A stretch of DNA of 64,000 nt from positions 1,557,501-1,621,500 of the forward strand of contig JAFEUB010001373.1 in the NCBI GenBank assembly GCA_024529925.1. Reading direction: 5' to 3'. Under the pieces are notes generated by a model. It worked only from the letters and a program-made list of their open reading frames with translations. It was not told the DNA's origin and did not search any database. The stretch comes from Ophthalmolycus amberensis. Lineage: Eukaryota > Chordata > Actinopteri > Perciformes > Zoarcidae. Of the stretch, positions 1 through 11,634 are shown piece by piece (the first letter of the stretch is position 1; each line of letters begins with the position of its first letter). The position numbers were made by a program, and so were the translations under genes.

Positions 1-835
1 AGCATAGAACTAACTACGATTGATGCTTTTTAGATAACTAGGGATAGCTACCGATATAAAACAAAAGCGCTATCCCCTTCCTGTTTTGGTTGTGACAGGG
101 CTGACGCATTGTCTTTGTGCCCTAAATCTAGCCTTCATTTTTCCGGGAGATTGCGACTCGGTGGCAGACGGAATTGCAAAGTGCATCCGAGGACTTAAAG
201 GGACCCACTCTAAATGCAGAGGGTGTCATTATTCTATAGCCATTACATAGCTCAATCAACATTTACTTCATAAGGATAATTTAAAGCAAAAGAAACTTTG
301 TCTATTGCCACTTTAATGTTTATATTCCTCAAACCAAGGTATTGCATCCCATCCTATCCGAGATCATTAAAAAAAGACCCATCACTGTGCCCACAACTGC
401 ATGTCCAAACCTGCCAAAACTCAAATAGATGATGATCAGCTGATGTCTGGTGCATCGTGCTTAATGTCTCCGAGGGCCTCCGACTCACATGTGATGTTAA
501 ATCAAAGGAGAGTTGTGATGCATCCTGTGTCATCTTGATTGAGTGACTTTTTATGTATAAATTCATCACATGCATGCTGCGGGGCAAAACAGGGATAATG
601 TATGTTTGCGCGTGTCTGTGTTTATGCGTGTCGCCATGTAGATGCATGCAAATTTGCATGTATTTCACACATGCTCACATTAATTTGTTATTTATAAAGA
701 AGGTTCTTCTTTTCATCTTCCCCTTTTTCTGTGCTATTTTCTTCCAGCCCTCCAGCTCAGAAACACGTTTTTCTTTTCCAAAACTCTTGCGTGGCTACTT
801 TGGTGCCGAAGCCAACTAAATATCTTGCTTCTCTC

Positions 836-867
836 TGTGTGTGTGTGTGTGTGTGCGTGTGTGTGTG
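836..867. repeat. (TG)n microsatellite
   Basis: An imperfect TG dinucleotide run with a GC interruption. Shorter TG runs follow at about 1001-1022 and at 1119-1135. Simple sequence in the intron; no function visible. Confidence 0.9.
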
Positions 868-2576
868 CATGTGATGATGGCTGTTTTTATAATGCCCCCC
901 TGCTAATTTGCATATGTATATGTGCAGATTGTACGAGAACAGCTCTCACACTTGGAGCAGTTGGATGGGGAGGGTGATGGGGGCCGTTGCAAGGGTTATG
1001 TGTATGTGTGTGTGCGTGTGTGTTAAAGGGGGGGTCGTGTTGACGCTTTCACCCCCCCAGACAAAGCCGGCCACTACTCCCAGATGGTAGTCTACTCTCT
1101 TCGGCCATGTGTCTAGTTTGTGTGTGTGTGTGTGTTTCTGGACAGACAGATACAAAGGAGAGAGTGAGACATTTGTGAGGAAGACCTTGTGTGGAGGAGA
1201 TGCAGAGGATGCTGATGGTGGGACGCAGAGCGTGTCATATGCACTTTGGCATTTATGTGTGAGAGTGTGAGACTTAATGGACTTACACAGCTTCATGTAG
1301 CATCCTTTGCACCATATGACTAAAAGTAACCTTGTGTGGTCTGCTATGTTGTCTGTGCCGTGTTCAAAATGCATAATGCAAGACAGATGGAAACAAAAGA
1401 GAGGTAAACATAAGAAGAGAAGCTGCGCATTAAGAGGAAAGGAGGAAAGGGAAGAACAGAGGTAAGGCTTGAGGATTCTTTGTCTCAGTGACCTAGCGTA
1501 GTATGATCGACGTCATGCTAATGGGGTCAGCATTTAAGAGAAGGCGTCAGGATTATGTTTACATCAACTGTTTGCTGGACAGTGAGACGATGAATGAGTT
1601 GACTGGCATGTATTGTAGAGAGCGTGACATGAAATGAGCTTGATTGAATTTCAGAAAGTCGTATTCCAGATCAAGTTAGGAGAGCAAGAAGGAAGAAGCG
1701 CCAATGATCCGTTATGAGATGATACATCATTTGTGCATAAGTGTCTTTCCGATGTCAGGTGTAAAGTCTTCAGCTTGGGAAATAGCTGTTAGAGCGCTCA
1801 GGTCTAAGGGCTCTGTCTAAATGCTGCTGTCCTCTGGGGCCGTATGTTGAAACAGGCCTGCAGCGCTGTGTCGAAGGAGGCTACCTATCGCTTGGACAGA
1901 CTCCAGCCTCTCTGACCTTGATGTTTGTTTTCCTTGTATCCCCAGACATAAACATGGCTCTCGCATGCAGACACACAGACAGACAGCAAGTTAACCTCTC
2001 TGATGTCTTTCTCTTGCGTCTGGTTCCTCGGTGAACGCCGGGCAGACGTACTGGGTTTGAAAATGTGCCCGTGCATGAGTCCGGCGTCCTGTGAACTCAA
2101 ATGGTGTGGGAATTTTTTTAGTGTACATTTCTTCACCCCCACACCTCCGGCCCTGGCCCTTCCTCTCTCTGGTATACCTGTCAGAATGGTTCTCTATCAT
2201 TCTCATTAAAGCAAAGCCCTTCTCCTTTTTCTTGACCAGGTAGTATTTTGTTATCAGACAAGAAATCAGACTCCCTTATGACAACCCTTTACCCCATAGT
2301 TCAAAGTGCCAAGATAATCATTCTCCATTTATACCTTTTATTGAGGCAAGCCCTTCTGTGCCAGCGAGCGGTCTGGCAGGGAATGCTTTCCATGCTGGAC
2401 ATGCCCTGTTCTCCCCAGGCTCTGGTACTGCTGTGGTCTGCCAAGTCGCAGGGCCAGATTGCCTGTAATAGGCCTGCCATTTCCCTCTCATCATCTGTCA
2501 GCACTCTGGATCCAACTGCAGGGTCCAAAGAGGACTACCACTCTGCAATTAAAAAGGTTAATTTGCCCTCACCCAT

Positions 2577-2591
2577 CCCCCCCCCCCCCCC
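2577..2591. repeat. Poly(C) run, 15 bases
   Basis: Homopolymer of 15 C in the intron. Similar runs are at 6613-6624 (12 C), 22332-22344 (13 C) and 46981-46990 (10 C). Such runs are common sites of length error in assemblies. Confidence 0.9.
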
Positions 2592-2890
2592 TACAGCTTT
2601 CCATGTCTTCATTAGTACTCATTTGTGCTTCTGTGTTGCCATTCCCTTTGACTTTTCCTTTCTTTTTTCTGTTAGTTGCCTTTTGCAAACACAAGGTAAG
2701 GGTGAGCGGCTATCAGCATATTTTATTCTGAGCCAGCATGTTTATTAAATTGTTGTAAGTTTTTTTCTAGCTTCTTCCAAGCAATTCAAGTTAAAATCAG
2801 CTCAATTTCTTTGCCCGCTATGCCCTATTTAATTTCACTTTGAACTTCCAGCACTTTGAACTGACCAGCCTCAGTAGAGGAAGCAGGAGA

Positions 2891-3200
2891 TTAAAGAGAT
2901 ACTTTGACATTTTGGGAAAAAATACTTGTTTTCTTTCTTTTTAGAAAGTTAGCTCGGACAAAGTTTAAATAAGAAGCTGCAGCCAGCTAACTAAAACACT
3001 GTAAGTGTGGGAAACAGCTAGCCTGGAGTCCTGTCATCACCAGCCGAGGCTCCACTAAATCCTTCCCCCGTCTTCATGCTAAGCTAAGCTAATTGGCTGC
3101 TAGCCGTAGCTTCATATTTACAGTACAGATATGAGAATGGTATCAATCATTTTGTCTAACTTTTGGCAAGGGAGCGATTTAAATCCCCCAATGCCTCTTA
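2891..3200. mobile_element. MITE-like teleost interspersed repeat, degenerate
   Basis: The left end reads TTAAAGAGATACTTTGACATTTTGGG. The interior carries the stretch CATGCTAAGCTAAGCTAA followed by GGCTGCTAGCCGTAGCTTCATATTTA, which I recognise as an abundant non-coding repeat family of teleost genomes. Intact copies of that family end in an inverted copy of the left terminus. Here the right end is eroded, with only a short piece near 3180-3190 resembling it. There is no coding capacity. The family assignment is from memory of fish sequence and the exact superfamily is not determined. Confidence 0.6.
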
Positions 3201-3731
3201 GAGTTACGAGTGCTTCTAGTCTAATCAGAGCTGTAGCGCTAATAACATGTAGCGCTCCCACTAGATGTTTTCTCTTCAGCGTGCTCAACAAGTAGCACAA
3301 AACAAATCAGGCATCACACTGTCATCACAGTTAATTTGACAGTGAAGAGAGAAACCTGCCTACCTGCCGAGGAGAAAGGTGTTTGACAACAGCTCCCATG
3401 CATGTGGTAGCCACTTCATTGTCATTATCCTCATACACTGGTGTCAGTCTCTTAAGCCTGAGCCAAACCTGAGAGGATGAGCAGTGTGAAAGTGAGACCT
3501 GCTCCTGTGGGATAACGAGTCACAGGCTTACTTTCCTTCCTGTGATTTGCCACATTCAGACTGCGGGAGCAGATATCTGCTTCTGACAAACACCTCCCCG
3601 CCTCGACGTCTCTGCTTGGTGCTTTGGCCTGCTCCTGACTCCTCTCAGTTCCAGCTTCCTCCCTCAACCCTTCTAGTTCTCATCCCTCCTGTCATCTTAT
3701 TATCTGAGAAGTCGAAGGAAAGGGGCCCCTG

Positions 3732-3755
3732 CTCCTCCTCCTCCTCCTCCTCCTC
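3732..3755. repeat. (CTC)n trinucleotide run
   Basis: About eight CTC units in the intron, reading as polyserine or polyproline in accidental frames. No evidence of translation. Confidence 0.85.
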
Positions 3756-5435
3756 TTCCTTTTCTTCTTGACTTAAGCTACAGAAGTGGCATCACATGGC
3801 AAAAATAGCCCCTCAGTTTATCTGAATAAAATGCATGTGGAAGTACGTGGACACACCGCTTTGTGAACCCAAAGCCCTGGAAGGAAGCTGCCCCTAACCG
3901 CTGCCTGTACCTCTGCTCTCTGTCAGTTACAACTGCTGTCAAGGCTCCATCCCTGCGTCCGGCCAACACGGCCAGCAAATGGTTGTTTTTCTTGTGCGTT
4001 AGCTTTGGGTATCTGGGTCTTTACGAGCAGAATATTGAGATACATTTGCTTTTAAAAGATAATGCTGTCATTTCTACTTTTAGCTAATTTTTTTCGGGGC
4101 TTGTTTAATTATAGTTTGTAGACTTTAGGCCACTTTATAGATGTAGTTTTTTGGCAAAAGTGATTTGGCAAGCCTTCATCCAGAGTTAGGGTGCAAAGCA
4201 CATTTGGAGGAAAAGGAGTTAGAAAGAGTGTTACAAAATTAGATTTTGAATTAAGATACATATTTAAATATATAGACATAAGGATTGGATTTTTATTTCA
4301 CCACACACTGTATGCGTCAAAGTCTGAGAGTGGACGACTGATACAAATTAGCACAAAATATAGGCCCAGTCATAAAATTAGTTCACCTTAATAAATCAGT
4401 TGTGGCAGCTGCGTCGTCATCTGCTGTTAAGTGTAGTGGCATACTAAATGCAATCGGGGGTCACTCTTGCTAGTTTTAGTGATTAACATAAGCTAATGAC
4501 TTGGACGGGATGAACAGGAGGTGGAGATAAAGAGGGGAGAGAAGGAGGGAAGCAGGGGGACGTTGTCTAGCTCCCTCACCCGCCATTAAAGGCCTGCCCC
4601 TGGACTTGGAGAGCGGGCCAGCTTCCCATGCACAAGCAAACCCTCTTTGGTTATACAAAATGTCTGCCTGTATGGCCACGGACAGAGATATTATTAGCGT
4701 TATTTTGCCTCAGTTATCTGAGAGCGTGGTGCTTTTTGGCCCCCTTGTTTGAGTGGCTGACAGACACTTGAGTTTCTGCAGCAGATTAAATGAAATTTTA
4801 GCAGCTTTTTCTTGGGGCCAGGCCATAAAACCACACAAAGGAAGCAGCTGCCACTAATGTAATCTAGAATGGGGTGCTGCAGTGTAGAGCTGTCCACCAC
4901 TCTTTTGTTTTTCCCTTCTTCTCCACTCCACAGCTTTTTACATCGTTCTTGACACCCTTCAACTGCACCCTTCCTCTTCAGATAATACCCCTGTTCTTTC
5001 ACTACTCTTAATTCCTCCTTTCATCAGCTCCCCCTCTGTGTACTGCAAAGGTGACGAAACCGGACGAGAGCAATAAAGGCCATGTGCTTCATGAGCAAAC
5101 ATATCTTTTTATGTCTTTATATATCCGTACGGCCGAAGCAAAGGTACACAAGCCATCGGGTCGTCTGCAAAGCGCTCTCCTCCCGGGGTCTGCAGGCCTA
5201 CAGCATATCAGCTGGACATGTATGGAATGGGCATGTAGGATCTTTACAGTTTCACCTTGTGGAAGCCGACAAAGTTCATTTCTCGGAATGAAACACAAGC
5301 AGTCCGCCGGGGTCGATGCCCCCGCAGCCTTTGCGTCAGCCAAAGGCTGTCAAAATGACAGGGTGGATCTTGAGAACCTGAGTTCACGTCGGGAGTGGAG
5401 TTACATTCCTGTCGGTGCTGTCATTGTACAAGTGA

Positions 5436-5438
<3 letters not shown>

Positions 5439-5472
<34 letters not shown>
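5439..5472. repeat. (GA)n microsatellite
   Basis: A run of 17 GA units followed by an A-rich purine tail to about 5517. Together they form a purine-only stretch of roughly 80 bases on the + strand. Confidence 0.9.
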
Positions 5473-5477
<5 letters not shown>

Positions 5478-6116
5478 AAAAATAGGGGAGAGAAAGAAAA
5501 AAGAAAGAGAGAGAAAAACTGCAGGAGTGCAAAATAATATCCAATAATGAAAGCCGTTTGTTTATTATAATCATTTGGAGTTGACATTTGCATCAGTGTG
5601 GCAAAATGTTTGCATGTTGGAGACGTCTTACATTGAGACTCCACTGTTGCCTTCTGTAAATTAAGTTTTATCGTCTGCTGGAGAAGCAATGGCACAAACA
5701 TCTGTCCCATAAATCTCAGGTGGTGCTGCAGAGCGCAGCCAGAGAAACCAGCTCTACCCATCCCCTGATCAGCCATTAATCCAAATTTCCGCGGATCCAC
5801 AGCGACTTATTTATGTACGGTTGGTTAGCTGGTAAGCCTTCCAGGAGTGAAGGCATTGCATTGGAAAGCGCTGCTGTGCTATTAGGTGCATGTGACAATA
5901 AACCACAGTACAGTTTAGCACATTGCCTTAGCAAGAGCTCTGACCTTTCTGTGTGGTTACATGATATGCTCTAGTGAGTGTAAATGTGTGTGTGTGTGCA
6001 TCATGCCTGTGTATTGGCTGTGTGTAAGTATGTCTTGCCACTACCTGTTGTGGAATGTCTGAGTTCATGGACCCTTTCTGTGTGGAAACAATGGCTTGAA
6101 GGTGGACTCAGTCAGC

Positions 6117-6184
6117 CAGTCAGTCAGTCAGTCAGTCAGTCAGTCAGTCAGTCAGTCAGTCAGTCAGTCAGTCAGTCAGTCAGT
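6117..6184. repeat. (CAGT)17 tetranucleotide microsatellite
   Basis: Seventeen perfect CAGT units (68 bases), preceded by a near-repeat ACTCAGTCAG. The accidental open frames through it read as serine-valine-glutamine repeats and are not genes. Its perfection suggests a polymorphic locus. Confidence 0.95.
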
Positions 6185-8940
6185 CTTTACATGTGTGTGT
6201 TCTGTCCTGCAGCTGTCTGTGAATAAATCCTTCTGTCACCAAAGGCACACAGGCTTTCTTCACGTATCCTGTTCATCAACTCTTTCCGAGGTCTAAAAGC
6301 TCATTTGAACGTTTCTGTATGTCTGGAGGGAGAGAAAAGGAATTCATAGTTTTAGCCGATGGCTCTTTGACTGCTGCTTTTGTACCTTTGTTACTGCCGT
6401 CCCCCTTCTCCGTCTTAAGTCTTTGTCTCTTTGTCTCTTCTTAGCTCTGCCTGTTTCTTGGTTACCTTTGCCCATTATAAACAGTCCTCATAAAAACAAG
6501 AGAATTTGTTGTGGTGCAGCACGTGTGCATGCGTGCATGCATACTTGCACCTTTACGCAGCAACACCACACATGTTTACTTAAACCTGCTGACCCAACAG
6601 AAATAGCTCTTGCCCCCCCCCCCCTTTTGCCACCCTCCTTTTCTGCTCCTCTGCTCCGCCCTCCCTCCCCAGGGTAGGATCGCTATAGCCCCCCTTATAA
6701 ACACAGTGATCTATAGGAGCCCTAGACCCAGACAGATTTTTGGCATGGCTGTGCAGGTAGCATTCCAGCACGGTTTGAGATCTTAGGGCCCTAGCCTCGT
6801 TAAAAGCCTGATTTATGCTCTACAGCTGGGCACAAAGGAACCTACAGGTTGGCTACCTTAATTAATATCACGCTCGCTACTGCTTGGACCTATGCATGTT
6901 CCTGACACACCTCTAGGGAGAATTACCGGAAGAGTCCACATGCTGTATTTTTAACAGGCCAGTGACGGTGCGGGTGTGCACGACATGGAACTGAAAAGAC
7001 ACAGTAGCCTTGTTAAACATGATTTTAAATGATTCTTCGAGAGCCACAAGGTTAAACGTATCATTGATATAAATGCTAATTCCGCCTTCTGTTGGAACGC
7101 AGAGGAATACGGCTATAAGGGTGTTAACTTTCTGGGCCGCACTAGGTCCTATTCTCCACCATTTCACCCGCCTCTCTTGGTTGCTACGGCAGGCTGATCA
7201 GAGCACGTGTCTTCAATTAGTCGGCAGGAGTCGGGTACGGGGAGCCTCGGAGATGAAGAATTGTGGGGAGCGTGGCCTGCCGTTGCCAAGCACATGGCCC
7301 ATCCGTCTTACCAACTGTTATTGATGGTAAACCTTACATGTAGGTATTAAGTGGCTGCATTCACCCTGTTCTAACCCGACAGTCTTTTCTCCGGCGTGTA
7401 CGGTTCAGTCGTGTGTCATTTGGGAAAGAATATTGTGCCCTGGATGTACAATCCAACTTTGACCCATTTGATTTGGGGCAAAACAGCATGTCATAAAGGT
7501 GTGGCCCTGGTTGGTGTCACGTCTCCAGGGTAGTCCTAGCAGTTTTAGTGTCACCTTCTTGCACTGAGCAGAAGAGCAAGGAAGGAAACATTTGTAGGTC
7601 ACTTTGGATATCTGACCACTTCCTCGCTCTGCCACGTCGAGTCCAGCTTCTGTCAGAATGTCTTGAAGGGGCTGAATCAGGGCTGAACAGGAGGCCATTT
7701 TGCAATTTTAATCAGGCTTTGGAAAGCGTCTGGGTTGAGAAGTGGCCCAGCAATGTTTTCTCCTCGATGGATTAATAATGGAACGGTTGGATGAATGGAT
7801 GCTGGTGGGGGCATTGCGGTTTCACTGTTAGTGGCTGTGTCCTTATTACAGGATCAGGGAACTTCATGTCTTAGACCTTACTTGTTATGACATTGCAATG
7901 AATTTAACTTGTGATACTATACCAACATAAAAAAAATAAAAAATGCTGAACTTGTGATACAATCAGCTTTCATCCAAGTCAGATCTGCGGTCACCGCATG
8001 TGCAAGCTCATCTCTCTCCACTTCCCACTTCTCTGTATCTAAGGAAATTTGATTTGCGAGCTGCAGCTGACCCTGAGATACCCCTCGATCTAAAGAGTCC
8101 GGCTATTGATGCTCCCTTAACCACTCGACCACCGTGTGCACAGTCACACACAGCAGATGGGACGCGTGTTAAACCCTCAGCCTCCACTGCTCCGGGCCAC
8201 GGGACACTCCAACACACTGGCCCTCTTGTTTTAAAGTGCCATGTCCCTCCACAATGCCTTGAGGCTCGTATGCATAACGAACTGCTATGGTTGGCCCGAG
8301 CTCACATGCCCTGGTCCTCTCACCCTGAGGTGGTAGGGCAGGGTGAAAAATAACGGCATGTTTGAAACAGCCCTTGTTCACTAGCATCTAAATGATGCTT
8401 TAGAGCTTCTGGGAGCGAGTTCAGGAATCAAACAACTGAGGTCAACGTTAGCAGTAACTTTGTGTTTCTTAACAGTTCCCTACTTCCACTTCAGCACCCT
8501 GTCATGAAAATATGGTGTTTTACTGGTGATTCCAGGTGCATTTGAAATCCCAAACCTTAACACAAAGACCCTCAGTCCAATCCACCTCCAGCTCCGTCCC
8601 ACAGAGATTAAGATAATGATGGAGTGTCTTTCCCTCTTTTGCCCGCTCGCTTGTTCCTTTCGCTCTACGTGTCTCACTTTCTCTGGAAATATTATTTACA
8701 GTGACGGAGCACCTCAGGCAAAGGTAGGAGGAGAAAAAGAAAAGACTTGCACACACTGGCCTAATGGATTTTGAGATCTGCCCGGCACTAAATGAGTGGG
8801 TGGAGAAGATGAGAGGTGTATCGTGGCACAGGTGTTAAGGTAGTGTGACTTTTAGCTTAGGGAAAGAACGATTTGGAGAAACTATTTGTGAGGGTATTTC
8901 AGAGGTAAAAGAAAAAAGGTGAAGGAGAAACTGTGTTCAT

Positions 8941-8980
8941 GTGTATGTGTGTTTGTGTGTTGTGTGTGTGTGTGTGTGTG
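8941..8980. repeat. (GT)n microsatellite
   Basis: Imperfect GT run with two TTT interruptions, then a clean TG tract to the end. Confidence 0.85.
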
Positions 8981-9158
8981 ATTGTGAAAGACCCACTTTA
9001 ACCTCTCAGTGCTGTCATCAGCGCGTTAAGGAAATAGCGTGATAGAAGGAGGCAGTAACAAGGGAGCATGCAGGCTGCATGAGGGACTGGAGGGAGAGGG
9101 AGAGGGAATGACTCTGTCCTCCAGACAGGCTGAAGTGTTTACTTAGTCCAGACACACT

Positions 9159-9160
<2 letters not shown>

Positions 9161-9196
<36 letters not shown>
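9161..9196. repeat. (GT)18 microsatellite
   Basis: Eighteen perfect GT units in the intron. Confidence 0.95.
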
Positions 9197-9198
<2 letters not shown>

Positions 9199-11285
9199 GG
9201 ACTTCCATGAGCTCAGAGATACCCTGACTGCAGGTCTGTGCCTGCAGATCAGGCAAAGTCACTGCCCACTCTTCCTGTTACACTTTTCTTCACTCACTTG
9301 CTCCCTTCATTTTTGTTTATCCCCAACTTCTTGTTGCCCCCCTACTCTTCAGCATGTTATTTATGGCAGTAAGTCCACTTGTTGTGGCCTGAATTTGGGG
9401 CAAAGCGCACAGAAGGTGGACAAAGTTACAGAAACACCAACATCATATGGGCTAAATGTCACTAACCGAATGAACCGCACGGTCATAGAAGATATTCAGT
9501 TTTTGTAGGAGAACCTGCGGAGGTGGTGACGTATTAGAGGATGTGTCTTTAAGTGTCTTTAAGCGAGATAGTTCATATTCACATACTTGATCCGAGGGTG
9601 CTGCGACCTGCTGATGCTGTGATGAATAAATGAAGTACATAAAAACACAATCAATTCTTGTTCTTTGGCATTTAATAATATGTGGATCCGCAGTTAGAAT
9701 AAAGATGAAACAACAACAAAGAGAAGACTAGTGTATTGCATTGAATTGCTTCCACAAGGCCATTGTGTGTTGGTGTCTTATACAGTTGATTTAAAAATGA
9801 CAGTTCTGACACATCAGCCTTATGAGGATGACCGTGGACATTTTTGAATTCTTAACTTTGTGGTATTTAATGATTGTCCTGTTACGTGTGCGTCACATTA
9901 CGGTCTGACAGCTTTCATTTGATTCTTTATTGCCAGCGCAGTTTGCTTTGACATACAGTATGTTGTAGTTGTTTGTTTTTTGTGACAATATAACAGCGAC
10001 TGACATGCTGGTGTCTCAGGATTTCTGTTAGTGCCTCATGTTGTTCAGCATATTCACCAGTGAAGCTGTTGATTATCAGAGCTGTAGAGTAATGTGACTG
10101 CAATGTGTTCACTTCTTCATCGTCTTTTTTCCATGGAGTGTTCGTGCTGTTGTGTCCAGCTCCCTGCACACATATCTGTGAAGAAGACTGAAGTGGGGGG
10201 AAAGGAGGCGATGTCCGATACAGGGCCTTGTATGCTCTGGTGAAGCCGAATCGCGTCCTGGAAAATGGCATGCAGGCTCATAACGCGCTCCGCTCGTCCA
10301 ATAGCCGGAGACGAAACAGGTTTGACAGTGTCGAATGCCTTGCCCCGGGGGCCTTATCGTCCACCGCTGCTTGCCTGCCTCCCTCCGCTGTTTCTGCTCT
10401 CCTGATGCTATCTATCTGGAGATTTATGCAGAAATGTGCAGCTAGTCGACCTCTCTGGTCCCCCTCCATCCTTTCTGCAGGGACGCCAGCCTGTCATAAG
10501 CTGAGCTATGCAGAGATAGTGAAGCTCAGGCTGCTGGCCTCATGTCTTACGGAGGCTTTCTTGTCTCTACACTTCATACCGGGATGAAGCTTGTAAGGAA
10601 AGACAGCGGACGCCCTCATCTGAATGCTGCAGCCTGTATTTTGAAAGTGAGGAAGACAAAAAAAGTCTGTTTTGTGGTAATCCATTGTATTCCATTGAAT
10701 TCTGTTTTGTTCTGTTATTTTCTTCATTAGCCTGTTTTACTCTATCCTCCTCGCCTTAAGCTGTAGTTTATGGAGACATGTCTTTTCTTTGACAGAACTC
10801 TTTCACATTTCCCCTCTGAAGTGCTCAGAGATTCCTCGCCCATCTGGGATATTGCCCGAGTCCAGAAATACTCCTGCTTGATTAAGTCTTCTTATGTACC
10901 TGGATATGTGCTTAAACTGACACTTGGCAGTTTGCAGTTTCTTTGATTCCACTTCTTTATTTAATACCTACTCCGTTGAGCGTTGGCTTTTGTTGACGGC
11001 GGTTTGATCCTGTGAAGCGGATCCCAACTCAATAAATAATCTCTGCGGATGCTTACATAAGCGATGGTCCATTTAATTAGACTGGTTAAGCTTAGAAGCC
11101 CAGAGGTCTTTTCACTGTGCCATTAGAGCTAGGATGAGAAACAACAGCGTGCGGCCTCCCACCGTCTCTGGTAAGCAGAGAGCAAATAATGATCTGCATC
11201 AGAGACACGGCTGGCCCAGGCTATTGTAACGTCTGCCGGACCGAGCCGCACCCAAGCACGAAGCCGTCCAGCTGGGCTTAGTTGG

Positions 11286-11348
11286 ACTGGATGGATATAT
11301 GGAGGGATAGAGACACGGACGCACGGACGGATGGATGGGTGGGTGCAT
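11286..11348. repeat. Degenerate GGAY/GGAC minisatellite
   Basis: A run of GGAT, GGAC and GGGT tetramers (GGATGGATATATGGAGGGAT and onward) ending at GGTGCATGG. The units have diverged, which suggests an old array. Confidence 0.6.
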
Positions 11349-11474
11349 GGTCAGTTCAAATGCAGTTCAACCGAGCAAAGATGAAAGGGAGTAGGGTTAC
11401 GCAGGGAAACAGACAGGGTAGAGCGATGCTAATTTTGAAATGATTGTAGCAAGTGTATTACATACTAATGTCCA

Positions 11475-11599
11475 TACACACACACACACACACAAATGGA
11501 CACAGAAATGTGGTCATACTCGCAATGAGCATGCATGCATGCCCATTAGAAACTCACACGCATGCAAAAGCACACGCATATGAAAAACACACTGACATC

Positions 11600-11633
<34 letters not shown>
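11475..11633. repeat. Two (AC)n tracts with CA-rich spacer
   Basis: AC runs at 11475-11494 and 11602-11633, joined by a CA-rich spacer that includes a GCATGCATGCATGC alternating stretch near 11529-11542. The alternating purine-pyrimidine composition could favour Z-DNA. Confidence 0.85.

Positions 11634-11634
<1 letters not shown>

Noticed and set aside
2248..2748. A 166-codon plus-strand open frame
   Set aside because: No family resemblance, and it runs through a poly(C) tract and pyrimidine-rich sequence. Accidental.
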